This document shows, piece by piece, positions 7,023 through 15,450 of a stretch of DNA of 64,000 bases. The position numbers and the translations under genes are program-made. Position 1 is the first letter of the stretch. Every line of letters begins with the position of its first letter. The notes under the pieces were generated by a model, which searched no databases, was not told the DNA's origin, and was given only the letters and a program-made list of their open reading frames with translations. Origin of the DNA: a beta proteobacterium L13 (GTDB lineage Bacteria > Pseudomonadota > Gammaproteobacteria > Burkholderiales > Chromobacteriaceae); NCBI GenBank assembly GCA_000335715.1, contig AMYZ01000017.1, forward strand, positions 1 to 64,000. Direction: 5' to 3'.

Positions 7023-8982
7023 GCTTGCGGCGCAGCATGGCCCCCAGACCCAGTGCGGCCAACAGGCCCAGCAGGCTGCCATCGGCGGCGGCCAGCTTGC
7101 TCAGGCGGCTGTCCTTGTCGCTGGCAGTACTCGCTGTGCTTGTGGTGGTGCCGGTGGCAGCCGCCGGTTTTTCGGCGCGCAGGTCAATGTACAGCGGGTC
7201 GTGGTCGGACGAGCGGTAGGCGTCGGCAGCGTAGTAGTTTTGTTGCTGGGTAACGGATTTGTACTCGCTGCTGTACTCCAGCGCGGTAGGTTCGTCGGCG
7301 TTGATGTGCCATTCGCCAGCACCCAGTACGCGCGCACTGGCGGCTGCCGTGGCCAGGCCGTGGTCCAGGTTGCCGGATTCGCCGTTGAACACATAGGAAT
7401 ACACGCCGTCTGCGTGGTTTTTGGCCAGCAGGTTGGTGAAACCGGCTTGCTCCAGCTGGTAGATTGGGTCTTCCTTGGCGTAGGCGTTAAAGTCGCCCAC
7501 CAGTACGATGCTGCGCCCCAGGCCGCCCTGCTGGCCGGCCAGCCAGGTTTTCAGGTCGTTTACTGCGGTGACGCGCGTCTGGTTGCAGTTACCCTGGCCG
7601 TCTGCCAGGTCCGCGTCGCCAGCGCAGGCACTGCTTTTGGATTTGAGGTGGTTCACCACCACGGTCAGCGGCTGGCCGATGGGCTGGCTGCTCAGGTAGA
7701 AGCTTTGTGCCAGCGCCGGGCGGTTGCGGCTAGGGTCGCCGATTTCTTTCACTTCAGGGTTGGCCGCAGGCTTCACCACGGCGGCGCGATAGATCAGGCC
7801 CACGCGGATGGCGTCGCTACCGATCTTGTCCATGCCAGGCAGGCCAAAGCTGTAGTGTTTGGCGGCAGGCTGGCCATCGTTCAGTGCATTCACCAGATCC
7901 TGCAATGCCGACTGGGCGCCAAAGCCGTCGTTTTCCAGCTCCATCAAGCCCACGATGTCGGCGTCCAGCGCTCGGATGGCGCTGACGATCTTGGCGCGCT
8001 GTTTCAGGAAATCGGCATAGGTTTTGGCGCCGCGGTTGCTGGCATCCTTGAATGGCAGGTCGCTACTGGTGCCATCGCCATTAAAGAAGTTCAGCACGTT
8101 GAAGCTGGCCAGGCGCACGCTGTCGGTACTGCGTGCCGGTGCGGCCGGGCGCAGATTGCTGGCCACCACCTGCGGGGTGGCTGCCGGGTGCAGGCGGTAT
8201 TTGTTGAAGCTGTAGCCCACTACGCCGCTGACACTATTCAACTGGTCGCCTGCGCGCAGCGTATTGCTGGCACTCAAGCCACCAGGGCCAGGCAGCCAGG
8301 CATTGCGGTTCTGGTTGCTGTAGCCGTCGTCCAGGGTGATTTTGTCCAGCAGGTTGGCCGCAGCCAGCGCCACGCCTTCGGGGGTGCCGGGGCGATGCTT
8401 CTGCGTGGCGGTCCACAAGCGTGGCTGACTGGACAGTGTCAGCTCGCCGTAGCGGGCAAAGTCGTAGTTGGCAACCACGTACACCGGCTGGTCCAGCTGT
8501 ACCAGCATGCCTTCCAGCGCTTCCCAGCTGCTTTGGCTGCTTACCGGCAGGCGCACTTTCACCGCCGTGGCCGTGGCCTTGCTGCCACAGCTTTCAATCA
8601 GGCCAAGGTTTGCCGTCTGCTGCAGCTGGGTTTCCCCGTTGAACTCTTTCACCAGGCCCGTCACCCGCACCACATCGCCTACCGTAATGGCCGGTTTCAG
8701 GGCATTGGTGTAGACAAAAATACCTTCGGAGGTGGCCGGGTTGCCGTCTTGGTCCGCCGCCTCTTCTTGCAGATAAAAGCCTTTTACCTGGTCGCTACCC
8801 GTCATCACCGTGGTAACAACGCCCTCAATGGTGACGGTCTGGTTGGCCATGGTGGTGGCAGCGGCACTGCCCTGCACCTGGCTGACCAGCGTCGCACCGG
8901 GTACGCCGCAGGCGGCGTAGCTGGCAGGGGTGGCAAGGGCCAGGCAAAGTGGCAATAGCCGGAATGTGTGTTGTGGTGTCAT
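7015..8982 (-). CDS. ExeM/NucH-type extracellular endonuclease with GlyGly-CTERM tail
   Basis: A 655-residue exported DNase. It has an N-terminal signal (ends ASYA), an OB-like region (~30-150), then an endonuclease/exonuclease/phosphatase domain with LMELEND, VNHLKSK, GDFNAY and SDHDPL. The C-terminus is a Ser/Thr-rich linker followed by DGS, a hydrophobic span and LRRKRG, a GlyGly-CTERM-type sorting tail. Such proteins are exported by type II secretion and trimmed by rhombosortase, whose gene overlaps the 3' end here. It probably degrades extracellular DNA for nutrition or biofilm remodelling, which is notable next to an apparent DNA-uptake-type repeat. Three copies of the GTTGGCCGCA word lie inside the gene. 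Confidence 0.88.
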   Translation of the reverse strand: MTPQHTFRLLPLCLALATPASYAACGVPGATLVSQVQGSAAATTMANQTVTIEGVVTTVMTGSDQVKGFYLQEEAADQDGNPATSEGIFVYTNALKPAITVGDVVRVTGLVKEFNGETQLQQTANLGLIESCGSKATATAVKVRLPVSSQSSWEALEGMLVQLDQPVYVVANYDFARYGELTLSSQPRLWTATQKHRPGTPEGVALAAANLLDKITLDDGYSNQNRNAWLPGPGGLSASNTLRAGDQLNSVSGVVGYSFNKYRLHPAATPQVVASNLRPAAPARSTDSVRLASFNVLNFFNGDGTSSDLPFKDASNRGAKTYADFLKQRAKIVSAIRALDADIVGLMELENDGFGAQSALQDLVNALNDGQPAAKHYSFGLPGMDKIGSDAIRVGLIYRAAVVKPAANPEVKEIGDPSRNRPALAQSFYLSSQPIGQPLTVVVNHLKSKSSACAGDADLADGQGNCNQTRVTAVNDLKTWLAGQQGGLGRSIVLVGDFNAYAKEDPIYQLEQAGFTNLLAKNHADGVYSYVFNGESGNLDHGLATAAASARVLGAGEWHINADEPTALEYSSEYKSVTQQQNYYAADAYRSSDHDPLYIDLRAEKPAAATGTTTSTASTASDKDSRLSKLAAADGSLLGLLAALGLGAMLRRKRG

Positions 8983-9169
8983 GTGTAAAACGCGCTGCTT
9001 TTGTTATGGGGCGGCGATTATAGGCAACAGATTTTGACAGGCGCATGGCAAACAGCATTTTTCTGCCTGTCCTATGGCAAAAACCAAACACCTGTATGAA
9101 TCGGCAGTTGTCAGCAACAGCAGCCCATGGCTGGAGGCCTATCGGACAAATCGGTGCGTTAGTAAACAG

Positions 9170-9201
9170 TTGTTTAAATTACATCGGTCTTTTTTTATAT
9201 A
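9170..9201 (+). promoter_or_regulatory. Possible sigma-70-type promoter
   Basis: In the 319-base gap upstream of the binding protein at 9302, TTGTTT (9170-9175) is followed 18 bases later by TTTATA (9194-9199), in a conspicuous T/A-rich island within otherwise GC-rich DNA. The match is only moderate, and no transcription start can be seen from sequence. The rest of the gap shows nothing else I can name. Confidence 0.35.
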
Positions 9202-9301
9202 AAAACCTATACATAGATCAAGGAATCACGCTGCACACCCTTGTCTAGCCGTGGTTGCCTGCATAGACTGGCGTCTGCCTTATCCCTATACAAAACACCG
9301 C

Positions 9302-10132
9302 ATGACCCGCTTGCGCTCACCCTGTTTCGCCCGCTCTGCCTGGCTACTGGCCGCCAGCCTACTGGCCGCCCCCGCCTTGGCGCAGACGCACCGGGCTTGT
9401 ACCCAGCTGATTGCGTCGGGCAACCCGGAATACCCGCCGTTCTTGTGGGTAGGTCACGACGATGAAAGAACCCTGCAAGGTGCGAATGCCGAACTGATGC
9501 AGCTGCTGTCGCGCGAGATTGGCATCCCTATCGTGATGCGCAACGCAGGGCCGTGGGCGCGCGTACAGGAAGCCGCCAAAGCCGGCCGTATCGACCTGAT
9601 TGCCGGAGCGTTCTATACCCTGCCGCGCCGCCTGTACATGAGCTATATCCAGACCCCGTTCTACCAGACCCGCAGCGCGGTATGGACACGCGAGAACAAG
9701 GCACTGGCCTACAGCAAATGGGCAGACCTGGTTGGCCGCAATGGCATTACCGTGGTGAATAACAGCTTTGGCGAAGAGTTTGACCGCTTTGCCGAGCAGC
9801 GCCTGACCATGCAAACCGTGGGCAGCGTGGAAAACGCCATGCGCATGCTCAGCATGGGGCGGGCCGACTACCTGATTTACGAAGAAGCCCCCGGCCAGGC
9901 CTACGCCAACAAACTGGGCATCCGCAATATCCGGGTCGCCAACACGCCAGTAAGCCGCGAACCGCTGTACCTGACGCTCACCCACCAGTCGCCCTGCTTT
10001 TCGCCCCAGCTCTACGACAAGCTGAACAAGGCCATGAAAAAGCTGGTAGACAGCAACGTCATGGAACAGCTGGTAGCCAGCCACAGCGAGCGCTGGCAAA
10101 CCCTGCAGGAAGAACAGCTCGAGATCCGCTAA
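9302..10132 (+). CDS. Periplasmic solute-binding protein (SBP_bac_3-like)
   Basis: The start at 9302 gives a signal peptide (MTRLRSPCFARSAWLLAASL, cleavage after ALA). The mature part has the usual two-lobe signatures: IASGNPEYPPFLW, NAELMQLLSREIGI, RIDLIAGAFYT, then a NAMRMLSMGRADYLIYEE hinge region. It is 276 residues long, typical of amino-acid-binding proteins. It is the second stand-alone binding protein in the first 10 kb without an adjacent permease or ATPase. The upstream ATG at 9251 would add 17 residues ahead of the signal peptide and is unlikely. Confidence 0.75.
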   Translation: MTRLRSPCFARSAWLLAASLLAAPALAQTHRACTQLIASGNPEYPPFLWVGHDDERTLQGANAELMQLLSREIGIPIVMRNAGPWARVQEAAKAGRIDLIAGAFYTLPRRLYMSYIQTPFYQTRSAVWTRENKALAYSKWADLVGRNGITVVNNSFGEEFDRFAEQRLTMQTVGSVENAMRMLSMGRADYLIYEEAPGQAYANKLGIRNIRVANTPVSREPLYLTLTHQSPCFSPQLYDKLNKAMKKLVDSNVMEQLVASHSERWQTLQEEQLEIR

Positions 10133-10437
10133 GCCCCTCACCGGGCACGCGCGCAAGGTGTCCGAGCACGCCAGCGCCCCATCGCACGCTGTGGCGGGGT
10201 AGCGGCACGGCCTGGCAGCGTTTTACCGCTTGGCCCACCCGCTGCCAGACACGGCAGCCGTGAGCCGGGCATCGCCCTGTGCAGCGCAGGCCAGCCACAG
10301 GTTGGGCCTACACCGCGCTGGCGGGCACATCGGGCGCTTTGTTTCGCCATCGGGAAAGGATGCCTTGGCCGATTAACGATTGTTGTGCTCCTGCGCCCTA
10401 TCTAAGGTAGCAAGCTCTCACCCGACGGAGCCTTGCC
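10133..10437. other. Intergenic stretch without recognisable content
   Basis: This GC-rich gap separates the binding protein from the CitE-like lyase. Open frames here are short and lack plausible codon use or ribosome-binding sites. I see no convincing hairpin with a T tract, no promoter of good quality and no repeat word. Confidence 0.4.
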
Positions 10438-11274
10438 ATGAACCTCGACCTGCTGCAAACCCTGCTGTTTGTCCCCGCCAACCGGCCGGAACGCTACGCC
10501 AAAGCCCTTGCCAGCGGTGCGGACGCCATCATCATCGACCTGGAAGACGCCGTAGGCGTACAAGACAAAGCCTGCGCGCGGGCACTGCTGGCGCATTGGC
10601 TGGGCACCCAGCCACCTGCCTGTGTGCTGGTGCGTATCAACGCTGCGGCTACCCCGTGGTTCGCCGACGACCTGGCTGTGTGTCGCGCGCCAGCCGTAGC
10701 CGGCATTGTGGTGCCCAAGGCCGAAAGCGCCGGTGAGCTGACACGGCTGGCCGAGCTATGTGACAAGCCCTTGCTACCGATTATCGAAAGTGCCGCCGGC
10801 CTGGCGGCGGTGGCCTCGCTGGCCGCTTGCCGCCATGTGGTGCGGCTACTGTTCGGCAAACTCGATCTGGCGGTAGACCTGGGGCTGGATTACCCGCCAC
10901 CGGCCGGTGAGGACGTCGACGAAACCGTATTTGCCTACGCCCGCAGCCAGCTGGTGCTGGCGTCGCGCCTGGCCAGCCTGCCGCCACCGCTAGACGGCGT
11001 CTATACCGCACTGGGCGACACCGACGGCCTGACGCGCTATGTGCGCAACGGCTTGCGGGCGGGCTTTGGCGGCATGCTGCTGATCCACCCGGCCCAGGTG
11101 GCAGCAGTACAGGCGGCCAGCCGGCCGGATGCGGTACAGCTGGGCTGGGCCCGGCGGGTCAGCGCGGCCAGCCTGCAGGCCGCCGGTGCAGCCATCTGCC
11201 TGGATGGCGCGATGGTGGATGCACCGGTAGTACTGCGCGCGCGGGCACTATTGCGCCGCGCCGGGGCAGCCTAG
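10438..11274 (+). CDS. CitE-family (HpcH/HpaI-type) CoA-thioester lyase, probably citramalyl-CoA lyase
   Basis: A 278-residue TIM-barrel lyase. Its signature is TLLFVPANRPERYAKALASG followed by IIIDLEDAV, then VPKAESAGEL and LFGKLDLAVDLG, which match CitE-like enzymes cleaving malyl-, citramalyl- or citryl-type CoA esters to acetyl-CoA plus a keto acid. The next genes (LysR regulator, MaoC-type hydratase, class III CoA-transferase, TRAP binding protein) suggest citramalyl-CoA cleavage to acetyl-CoA and pyruvate in mesaconate or itaconate breakdown (inference from context). Its stop overlaps the convergent LysR stop by four bases. Stereochemistry and exact substrate cannot be read from sequence. 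Confidence 0.75.
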   Translation: MNLDLLQTLLFVPANRPERYAKALASGADAIIIDLEDAVGVQDKACARALLAHWLGTQPPACVLVRINAAATPWFADDLAVCRAPAVAGIVVPKAESAGELTRLAELCDKPLLPIIESAAGLAAVASLAACRHVVRLLFGKLDLAVDLGLDYPPPAGEDVDETVFAYARSQLVLASRLASLPPPLDGVYTALGDTDGLTRYVRNGLRAGFGGMLLIHPAQVAAVQAASRPDAVQLGWARRVSAASLQAAGAAICLDGAMVDAPVVLRARALLRRAGAA

Positions 11275-12158
11275 CCGCCCTGGCGCAGGTGCGCTACCAG
11301 CTGGCTGGCGTAGCCGGGTAGCGCATCCAGCGCACGCACGGCAATGTGCAAGCGGCGCTCGGCCCAGGCGTCGGCCAGCGGCACCACGGCCAGGTTGGCC
11401 GCATCGCCAAAACGCCCGGCCGCCGAGCGCGGCACAATGCCCACGCCCACGCCGCACTGGGCAAAGCGGCACACGGCGTCAAAGCTGCGGGTGGCGACCC
11501 GCACGCGCATCTGCTTGCCCAGCTGCTGCGCCTTGTCGTTCAGAAACATCTGTATCGCGGCCTGCTGATCCAGCGCGATGAAATCCTCCTCCAGCACCTC
11601 GTCAAACACCAGCGCACTGGCCGCGGCCAACGGGTGCCGGTGCGCCATCACCACGACCAGCTGGTCGTCGCGGAACGGGTAGCACGCCAGGTGCCCGGCG
11701 TCGACGCTGGCGGCAAAAATGCCGATATCGGCACGCCCTTCGGCCACCCGCCGTATTACCTCTACCGACAGTACCTCCTCGATGCGCACATCCACCTGGC
11801 GATGGTGGTGCAGAAAGTCGCCTACCACCTCGGGCAGGTAACCCAGCATGGCATTGGTGTTGGCGGCCAGGCGCACCAGGCCGCGAAAACCGCGGCCGTG
11901 CTCCTGCAGCTCGGCGTTCAGCAGCTGAAAGTCGTACAGCCAGCTTCTGGCGTGGCGCAAAAACACCTGGCCGGCAGGCGTCAGCGCCACACCGGCCTTG
12001 CTGCGGATAAACAGCGTGCTGCCGGTTTGTTCTTCCAGCTTGCCAATGCGTTTGCTGACAGCAGCCAGTGCCAGGTGGCAGCGCTGGCTGGCAGCGGTGA
12101 GCGAGCCCTCTTCGGCAGCGGCCACGAACAGCCTGAGATCACTGGTATCGAAATGCAT
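11271..12158 (-). CDS. LysR-family transcriptional regulator
   Basis: 295 residues, the standard LysR length. The N-terminal winged helix (FDTSDLRLFVAAAEEGSL, RCHLALAAVSKRIGKLEEQTGS) is followed by a two-lobe effector domain. The start at 12158 is preceded by GGAGG, an excellent ribosome-binding site; the longer frame to 12371 runs into the divergent gene. It sits between the CitE-like lyase and the divergent hydratase/CoA-transferase/TRAP genes, so it probably senses an acid or CoA intermediate of that pathway and activates the divergent operon (inference). An inverted repeat in the 109-base divergent gap is a candidate operator. Confidence 0.85.
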   Translation of the reverse strand: MHFDTSDLRLFVAAAEEGSLTAASQRCHLALAAVSKRIGKLEEQTGSTLFIRSKAGVALTPAGQVFLRHARSWLYDFQLLNAELQEHGRGFRGLVRLAANTNAMLGYLPEVVGDFLHHHRQVDVRIEEVLSVEVIRRVAEGRADIGIFAASVDAGHLACYPFRDDQLVVVMAHRHPLAAASALVFDEVLEEDFIALDQQAAIQMFLNDKAQQLGKQMRVRVATRSFDAVCRFAQCGVGVGIVPRSAAGRFGDAANLAVVPLADAWAERRLHIAVRALDALPGYASQLVAHLRQGG

Positions 12159-12169
12159 GCGGCGCCCTC

Positions 12170-12186
12170 CTTCGCGTTTTGCGAAG
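12170..12186. promoter_or_regulatory. Candidate LysR operator in the divergent gap
   Basis: Perfect inverted repeat CTTCGC-GTTTT-GCGAAG located just upstream of the LysR start and overlapping its ribosome-binding region, between the regulator and the divergent catabolic operon. LysR proteins commonly bind interrupted dyads in such gaps and repress themselves. A second, looser dyad (TTGC...GCAA) lies around 12220-12240. Confidence 0.4.
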
Positions 12187-12267
12187 GTTACACCGAAAAA
12201 CCACTGATTATCAAAGCGTTTGCCGCTGCATAAGCTGCAAGGCATCACCAACACAGGAGCACACCGC

Positions 12268-13128
12268 ATGCATGCCGCCATCGATATCGACTCGCTACTG
12301 CCGTGGCAAGGCCGCCAGGAAGCGCACACCGATACGGTTACCCCGTTTCCGCTGCAGGCATTGAAAGCCACACTGGAGGCACCCTACGCCGGCCACGGCC
12401 ACGCGGGTGACGCACTGCCTGCATTGTGGCACTGGCTGTACTTTCTGCCCTTGCACGCGCAATCGGCGCTGGGCAACGACGGCCACGCCCGCAAGGGCGG
12501 CTTCTTGCCGCCGGTACCGCTGCCGCGCCGCATGTGGGCTGGCGGGCGCTTCGGCTTTGTGGCGCCGCTGCACGTGGGCGATGTCATGCACAAAACGTCC
12601 ACCATTGCCGAGATCAGCGCCAAGCAAGGGCGCAGCGGGCCGCTGGCCTTTGTCACAGTGCGCCACGATATCAGCGTGGGCGGCCAGCTGCGGCTGTGGG
12701 AAGAGCACGACATTGTCTACCGCGAGGCCCCCGCGCCGGACGCACCAGCCGCGCCGGCAGTGCGCGCCGACAGCGGTGCCTGGCTACGCCGCATCGTACC
12801 GGACGACGTGCTGCTGTTCCGCTACTCGGCGCTCACCTTCAACGGCCACCGCATCCACTACGACCGCCGCTACGTCACCACGGTAGAAGGCTACCCGGGG
12901 CTGGTAGTACACGGCCCGCTGATTGCCACCCTGCTGCTGGACCTGCTGCAACGGCAGCTGCCGGGGGCAAGCCTGAGCAGCTTTGCCTTCCGTGCCGTGC
13001 GGCCAACCTTCGACCTGCACCCGTTTCATGTGCACGGCCAGCCCGCCGCCGACGGCAAGACCATCCGCCTGTGGGCCAGCGATCACGAAGGCTGGCTGAC
13101 CATGGACGCTACCGCCACCCTGGCTTGA
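12268..13128 (+). CDS. MaoC/hot-dog-fold acyl-CoA hydratase (mesaconyl-CoA hydratase-like)
   Basis: A 286-residue protein with two hot-dog halves. The first carries GGFLPPVPLPRRMWAGG and HVGDVMHKTSTI; the second carries the MaoC-type catalytic segment LLFRYSALTFNGHRIHYDR (Asp/His region) and GLVVHGPLIATLLLDLL. This two-part architecture matches mesaconyl-C4-CoA hydratases and related FAS1-like dehydratases. The start at 12268 has AGGAG seven bases upstream. It is the first gene of an operon with the CoA-transferase (10-base gap) and the TRAP binding protein. Role by context: hydration of mesaconyl- or itaconyl-CoA to citramalyl-CoA (inference). Confidence 0.7.
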   Translation: MHAAIDIDSLLPWQGRQEAHTDTVTPFPLQALKATLEAPYAGHGHAGDALPALWHWLYFLPLHAQSALGNDGHARKGGFLPPVPLPRRMWAGGRFGFVAPLHVGDVMHKTSTIAEISAKQGRSGPLAFVTVRHDISVGGQLRLWEEHDIVYREAPAPDAPAAPAVRADSGAWLRRIVPDDVLLFRYSALTFNGHRIHYDRRYVTTVEGYPGLVVHGPLIATLLLDLLQRQLPGASLSSFAFRAVRPTFDLHPFHVHGQPAADGKTIRLWASDHEGWLTMDATATLA

Positions 13129-13138
13129 GGAACCCTGT

Positions 13139-14317
13139 ATGCAACCTTTGCAAGGCATTACCGTCGTGTCGCTGGAACACGCTATCGCCGGCCCGTTTGC
13201 TACCCGCCAGCTGGCCGACCTGGGCGCGCGCGTGATCAAGGTAGAACGCCCCGGCAGCGGCGATTTCGCCCGCGGCTACGATACCCGGGTGCGCGGCCTG
13301 TCCTCGCACTTCGTGTGGACCAACCGCTCCAAGGAAAGCCTGGCCATCGACGTGAAGCACCCGCGGCTGGCCGGGGCGCTGCAGCGGCTGGCGGCCAGTG
13401 CCGACGTGCTGGTGCAAAACCTGGCGCCAGGCGCCGCCGAGCGGCTGGGGCTGGGCTACGACACGCTGGCGGCCATCAACCCCGGCATCATCGTGTGCAA
13501 TATCTCGGGCTACGGTGGCGACGGCCCCGACCGCGACCGCAAGGCTTACGACCTGCTGATCCAGAGCGAGGCCGGCTTTTTGTCGGTTACCGGCACCGAG
13601 CACGACCCGTGCAAGGCCGGGCCGTCCATTGCCGACATCGCCGCCGGCATGTACGCCTACAGCAATATCCTGGCCGCACTGCTGGCGCGTGGCCGCAGCG
13701 GCCAGGGCCGCCAGATCGACATCTCGATGCTGGAAGCACTCACCGAGTGGATGGGCTACCCGATGTACTACGCCATCGACGGGCAAACGCCGCCACCGCG
13801 TGCAGGTGCCGCCCACGCCACCATCTTTCCTTACGGCCCGTTCGAGGCCGCCGGCGGCCAGCAGCTGATGTTCGGCCTGCAGAACACACGCGAATGGCAC
13901 AGCTTCTGCCGCACCGTGCTGCAGCGTGACGACCTGGCGGCCAACCCTGCCTACGCCGACAACGCCGGGCGTCAGGCACACCGCACGGTACTGGAGCCAC
14001 TGATCCGCGACACCCTGCGCCAGCTGTCAGCCGACGAGCTTGGCCGCAGGCTGGATGCGGCCAACATCGCCAACGCCCGTGTCAACAGCGTGCACGCGCT
14101 GTGGGCACACCCGCAGCTGGCCGCCCGGGATCGCTGGCGCAGCGTGGAAACCGCGGCTGGCCCGATACCAGCGCTGCTGCCACCGGGTAGCGCGCACGAG
14201 GGGGCGCGCTTCGACCCTGTACCCGCCCTGGGCGCCCATACCGACGCCATCCTGCAACAACTGGGTTTCGATGACAGCGAGCTGGCAGCCCTGCGCGCCG
14301 CCGGTGCCATCCAGTAG
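13139..14317 (+). CDS. Class III (CaiB/BaiF-family) CoA-transferase
   Basis: 392 residues, the normal family length. Family signatures run in order: LEHAIAGPFATRQLADLGARV, VERPGSGDFARGY, RSKESLAIDVKHP, AERLGLGYDTL, then KAYDLLIQSEAG containing the probable catalytic Asp, and GRQIDISMLEAL. These enzymes move CoA between carboxylic acids through an enzyme-bound anhydride and thioester. With the adjacent hydratase and the nearby CitE-like lyase it completes a three-step route of the mesaconate/itaconate type: activation, hydration, cleavage. The exact acid is inference. It lies ten bases after the hydratase stop. Confidence 0.8.
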   Translation: MQPLQGITVVSLEHAIAGPFATRQLADLGARVIKVERPGSGDFARGYDTRVRGLSSHFVWTNRSKESLAIDVKHPRLAGALQRLAASADVLVQNLAPGAAERLGLGYDTLAAINPGIIVCNISGYGGDGPDRDRKAYDLLIQSEAGFLSVTGTEHDPCKAGPSIADIAAGMYAYSNILAALLARGRSGQGRQIDISMLEALTEWMGYPMYYAIDGQTPPPRAGAAHATIFPYGPFEAAGGQQLMFGLQNTREWHSFCRTVLQRDDLAANPAYADNAGRQAHRTVLEPLIRDTLRQLSADELGRRLDAANIANARVNSVHALWAHPQLAARDRWRSVETAAGPIPALLPPGSAHEGARFDPVPALGAHTDAILQQLGFDDSELAALRAAGAIQ

Positions 14318-14350
14318 CACCCTGCAATCACAACACCACGGAGAGACAAT

Positions 14351-15349
14351 ATGAAACGCATCACCCTTTCCCTGCCCTTCGCACTGGCCATGGGCCTGCT
14401 GGGCAGCACCTACGCCAGCGCCGCCGAGCCTATCGTGATCAAGCTCAGCCACGTGGTGGCCACCGACACCTCGAAAGGCCAGGGCGCCCTGCAGTTCAAG
14501 AAACTGGCCGAGGCCCGCACCAAAGGCCGGGTGCAGGTACAGATTTTCCCCAACAGCCAGCTGTACAAGGATAAGGAAGAGCTGGAAGCGCTACAGCTAG
14601 GCGCAGTGCAGATGCTGATACCGTCGCTGTCCAAGTTCGGCCCGTTGGGGGTAAAGGAATTCGAGGTATTCGACCTGCCCTTCCTGTTCCGCAATTTTGC
14701 CGACGTGCACAAGATTACCGACGGCCCGCTGGGCCGCCGTATCCTGGCCTCGCTGGAACCACGCGGGGTGAAGGGGCTGGCGTTCTGGGACAACGGCTTC
14801 AAGCTGATGTCGGCCAACAAGCCACTGCTGCTGCCCGCTGACGTAAAAGGCATGAAGCTGCGCATCCAGTCGTCCAAGGTACTGGAGGCACAAATGCGTA
14901 CGCTGGGGGCACTGCCGCAGGTAATGGCGTTTTCCGAGGTCTATCAGGCGCTGCAAACCGGCGTGATCGACGGCACCGAGCAGACGCCGACGCAAAGCTA
15001 CAGCCAGCGCTTTCACGAGGTGCAGAAGCATTACGTCACCACCAACCACGGCTATCTGGGCTACGCCATGGTGGTAAACAAGCCGTTCTGGGACAAACTG
15101 CCGCCGGATATCCGCAGCACGCTCGAAGGGGCCATGCGTGACACCACCACTTATGTGAACCAGCTGACGCAGCAGGAAAACATCGACGATCTCAAACAGA
15201 TTGCCACCTCGGGCAAGTCCAGCGTGACCCAGCTGACACCGCAGCAAAGGGAAGCCTGGCGCCAGGCCATGCTGCCTACCTACAAGGAAGTGGCATCGCG
15301 CCTGCCACAGCCTTTGCTGGAGGACATCCGCCAGCAACTGGCCCGCTAA
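14351..15349 (+). CDS. TRAP transporter substrate-binding protein (DctP family)
   Basis: A 332-residue periplasmic binding protein with a signal peptide (MKRITLSLPFALAMGLLG, cleavage after ASA) and DctP signatures: IKLSHVVATDTSKGQGAL, NSQLYKDKEELEALQLGAVQM, FDLPFLFRN, MKLRIQSSKVLEAQM and EVYQALQTGVIDGTEQ. It captures dicarboxylates for a DctQM permease. No dctQ or dctM follows; the gene is closed by a terminator, so the permease must be elsewhere. Position after the CoA-transferase suggests the ligand is the same C5 dicarboxylate (mesaconate, itaconate or citramalate; inference). GGAGAG lies just upstream of the ATG. Confidence 0.85.
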   Translation: MKRITLSLPFALAMGLLGSTYASAAEPIVIKLSHVVATDTSKGQGALQFKKLAEARTKGRVQVQIFPNSQLYKDKEELEALQLGAVQMLIPSLSKFGPLGVKEFEVFDLPFLFRNFADVHKITDGPLGRRILASLEPRGVKGLAFWDNGFKLMSANKPLLLPADVKGMKLRIQSSKVLEAQMRTLGALPQVMAFSEVYQALQTGVIDGTEQTPTQSYSQRFHEVQKHYVTTNHGYLGYAMVVNKPFWDKLPPDIRSTLEGAMRDTTTYVNQLTQQENIDDLKQIATSGKSSVTQLTPQQREAWRQAMLPTYKEVASRLPQPLLEDIRQQLAR

Positions 15350-15380
15350 GCCGAGCTGTCTTAACTGCAGACAGGAATAA

Positions 15381-15404
15381 GCCACCGGAAACGGTGGCTT
15401 TCTT
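15381..15404 (+). terminator. Rho-independent terminator after dctP-like gene
   Basis: Seven-base perfect stem GCCACCG / CGGTGGC with loop GAAA, followed by TTTCTTT. It lies 31 bases after the TRAP binding-protein stop and closes the catabolic operon. Confidence 0.85.
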
Positions 15405-15450
15405 TGCGGGTGTACCGGCCACCAGGCCGCTACAGCATTACCGGTTTGCC

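Noticed and set aside
6841-8958. Very long plus-strand open frame of about 700 codons
   Set aside because: It is antisense to the ExeM-type nuclease, whose motifs, signal peptide and sorting tail are clear; high GC creates the open shadow frame.
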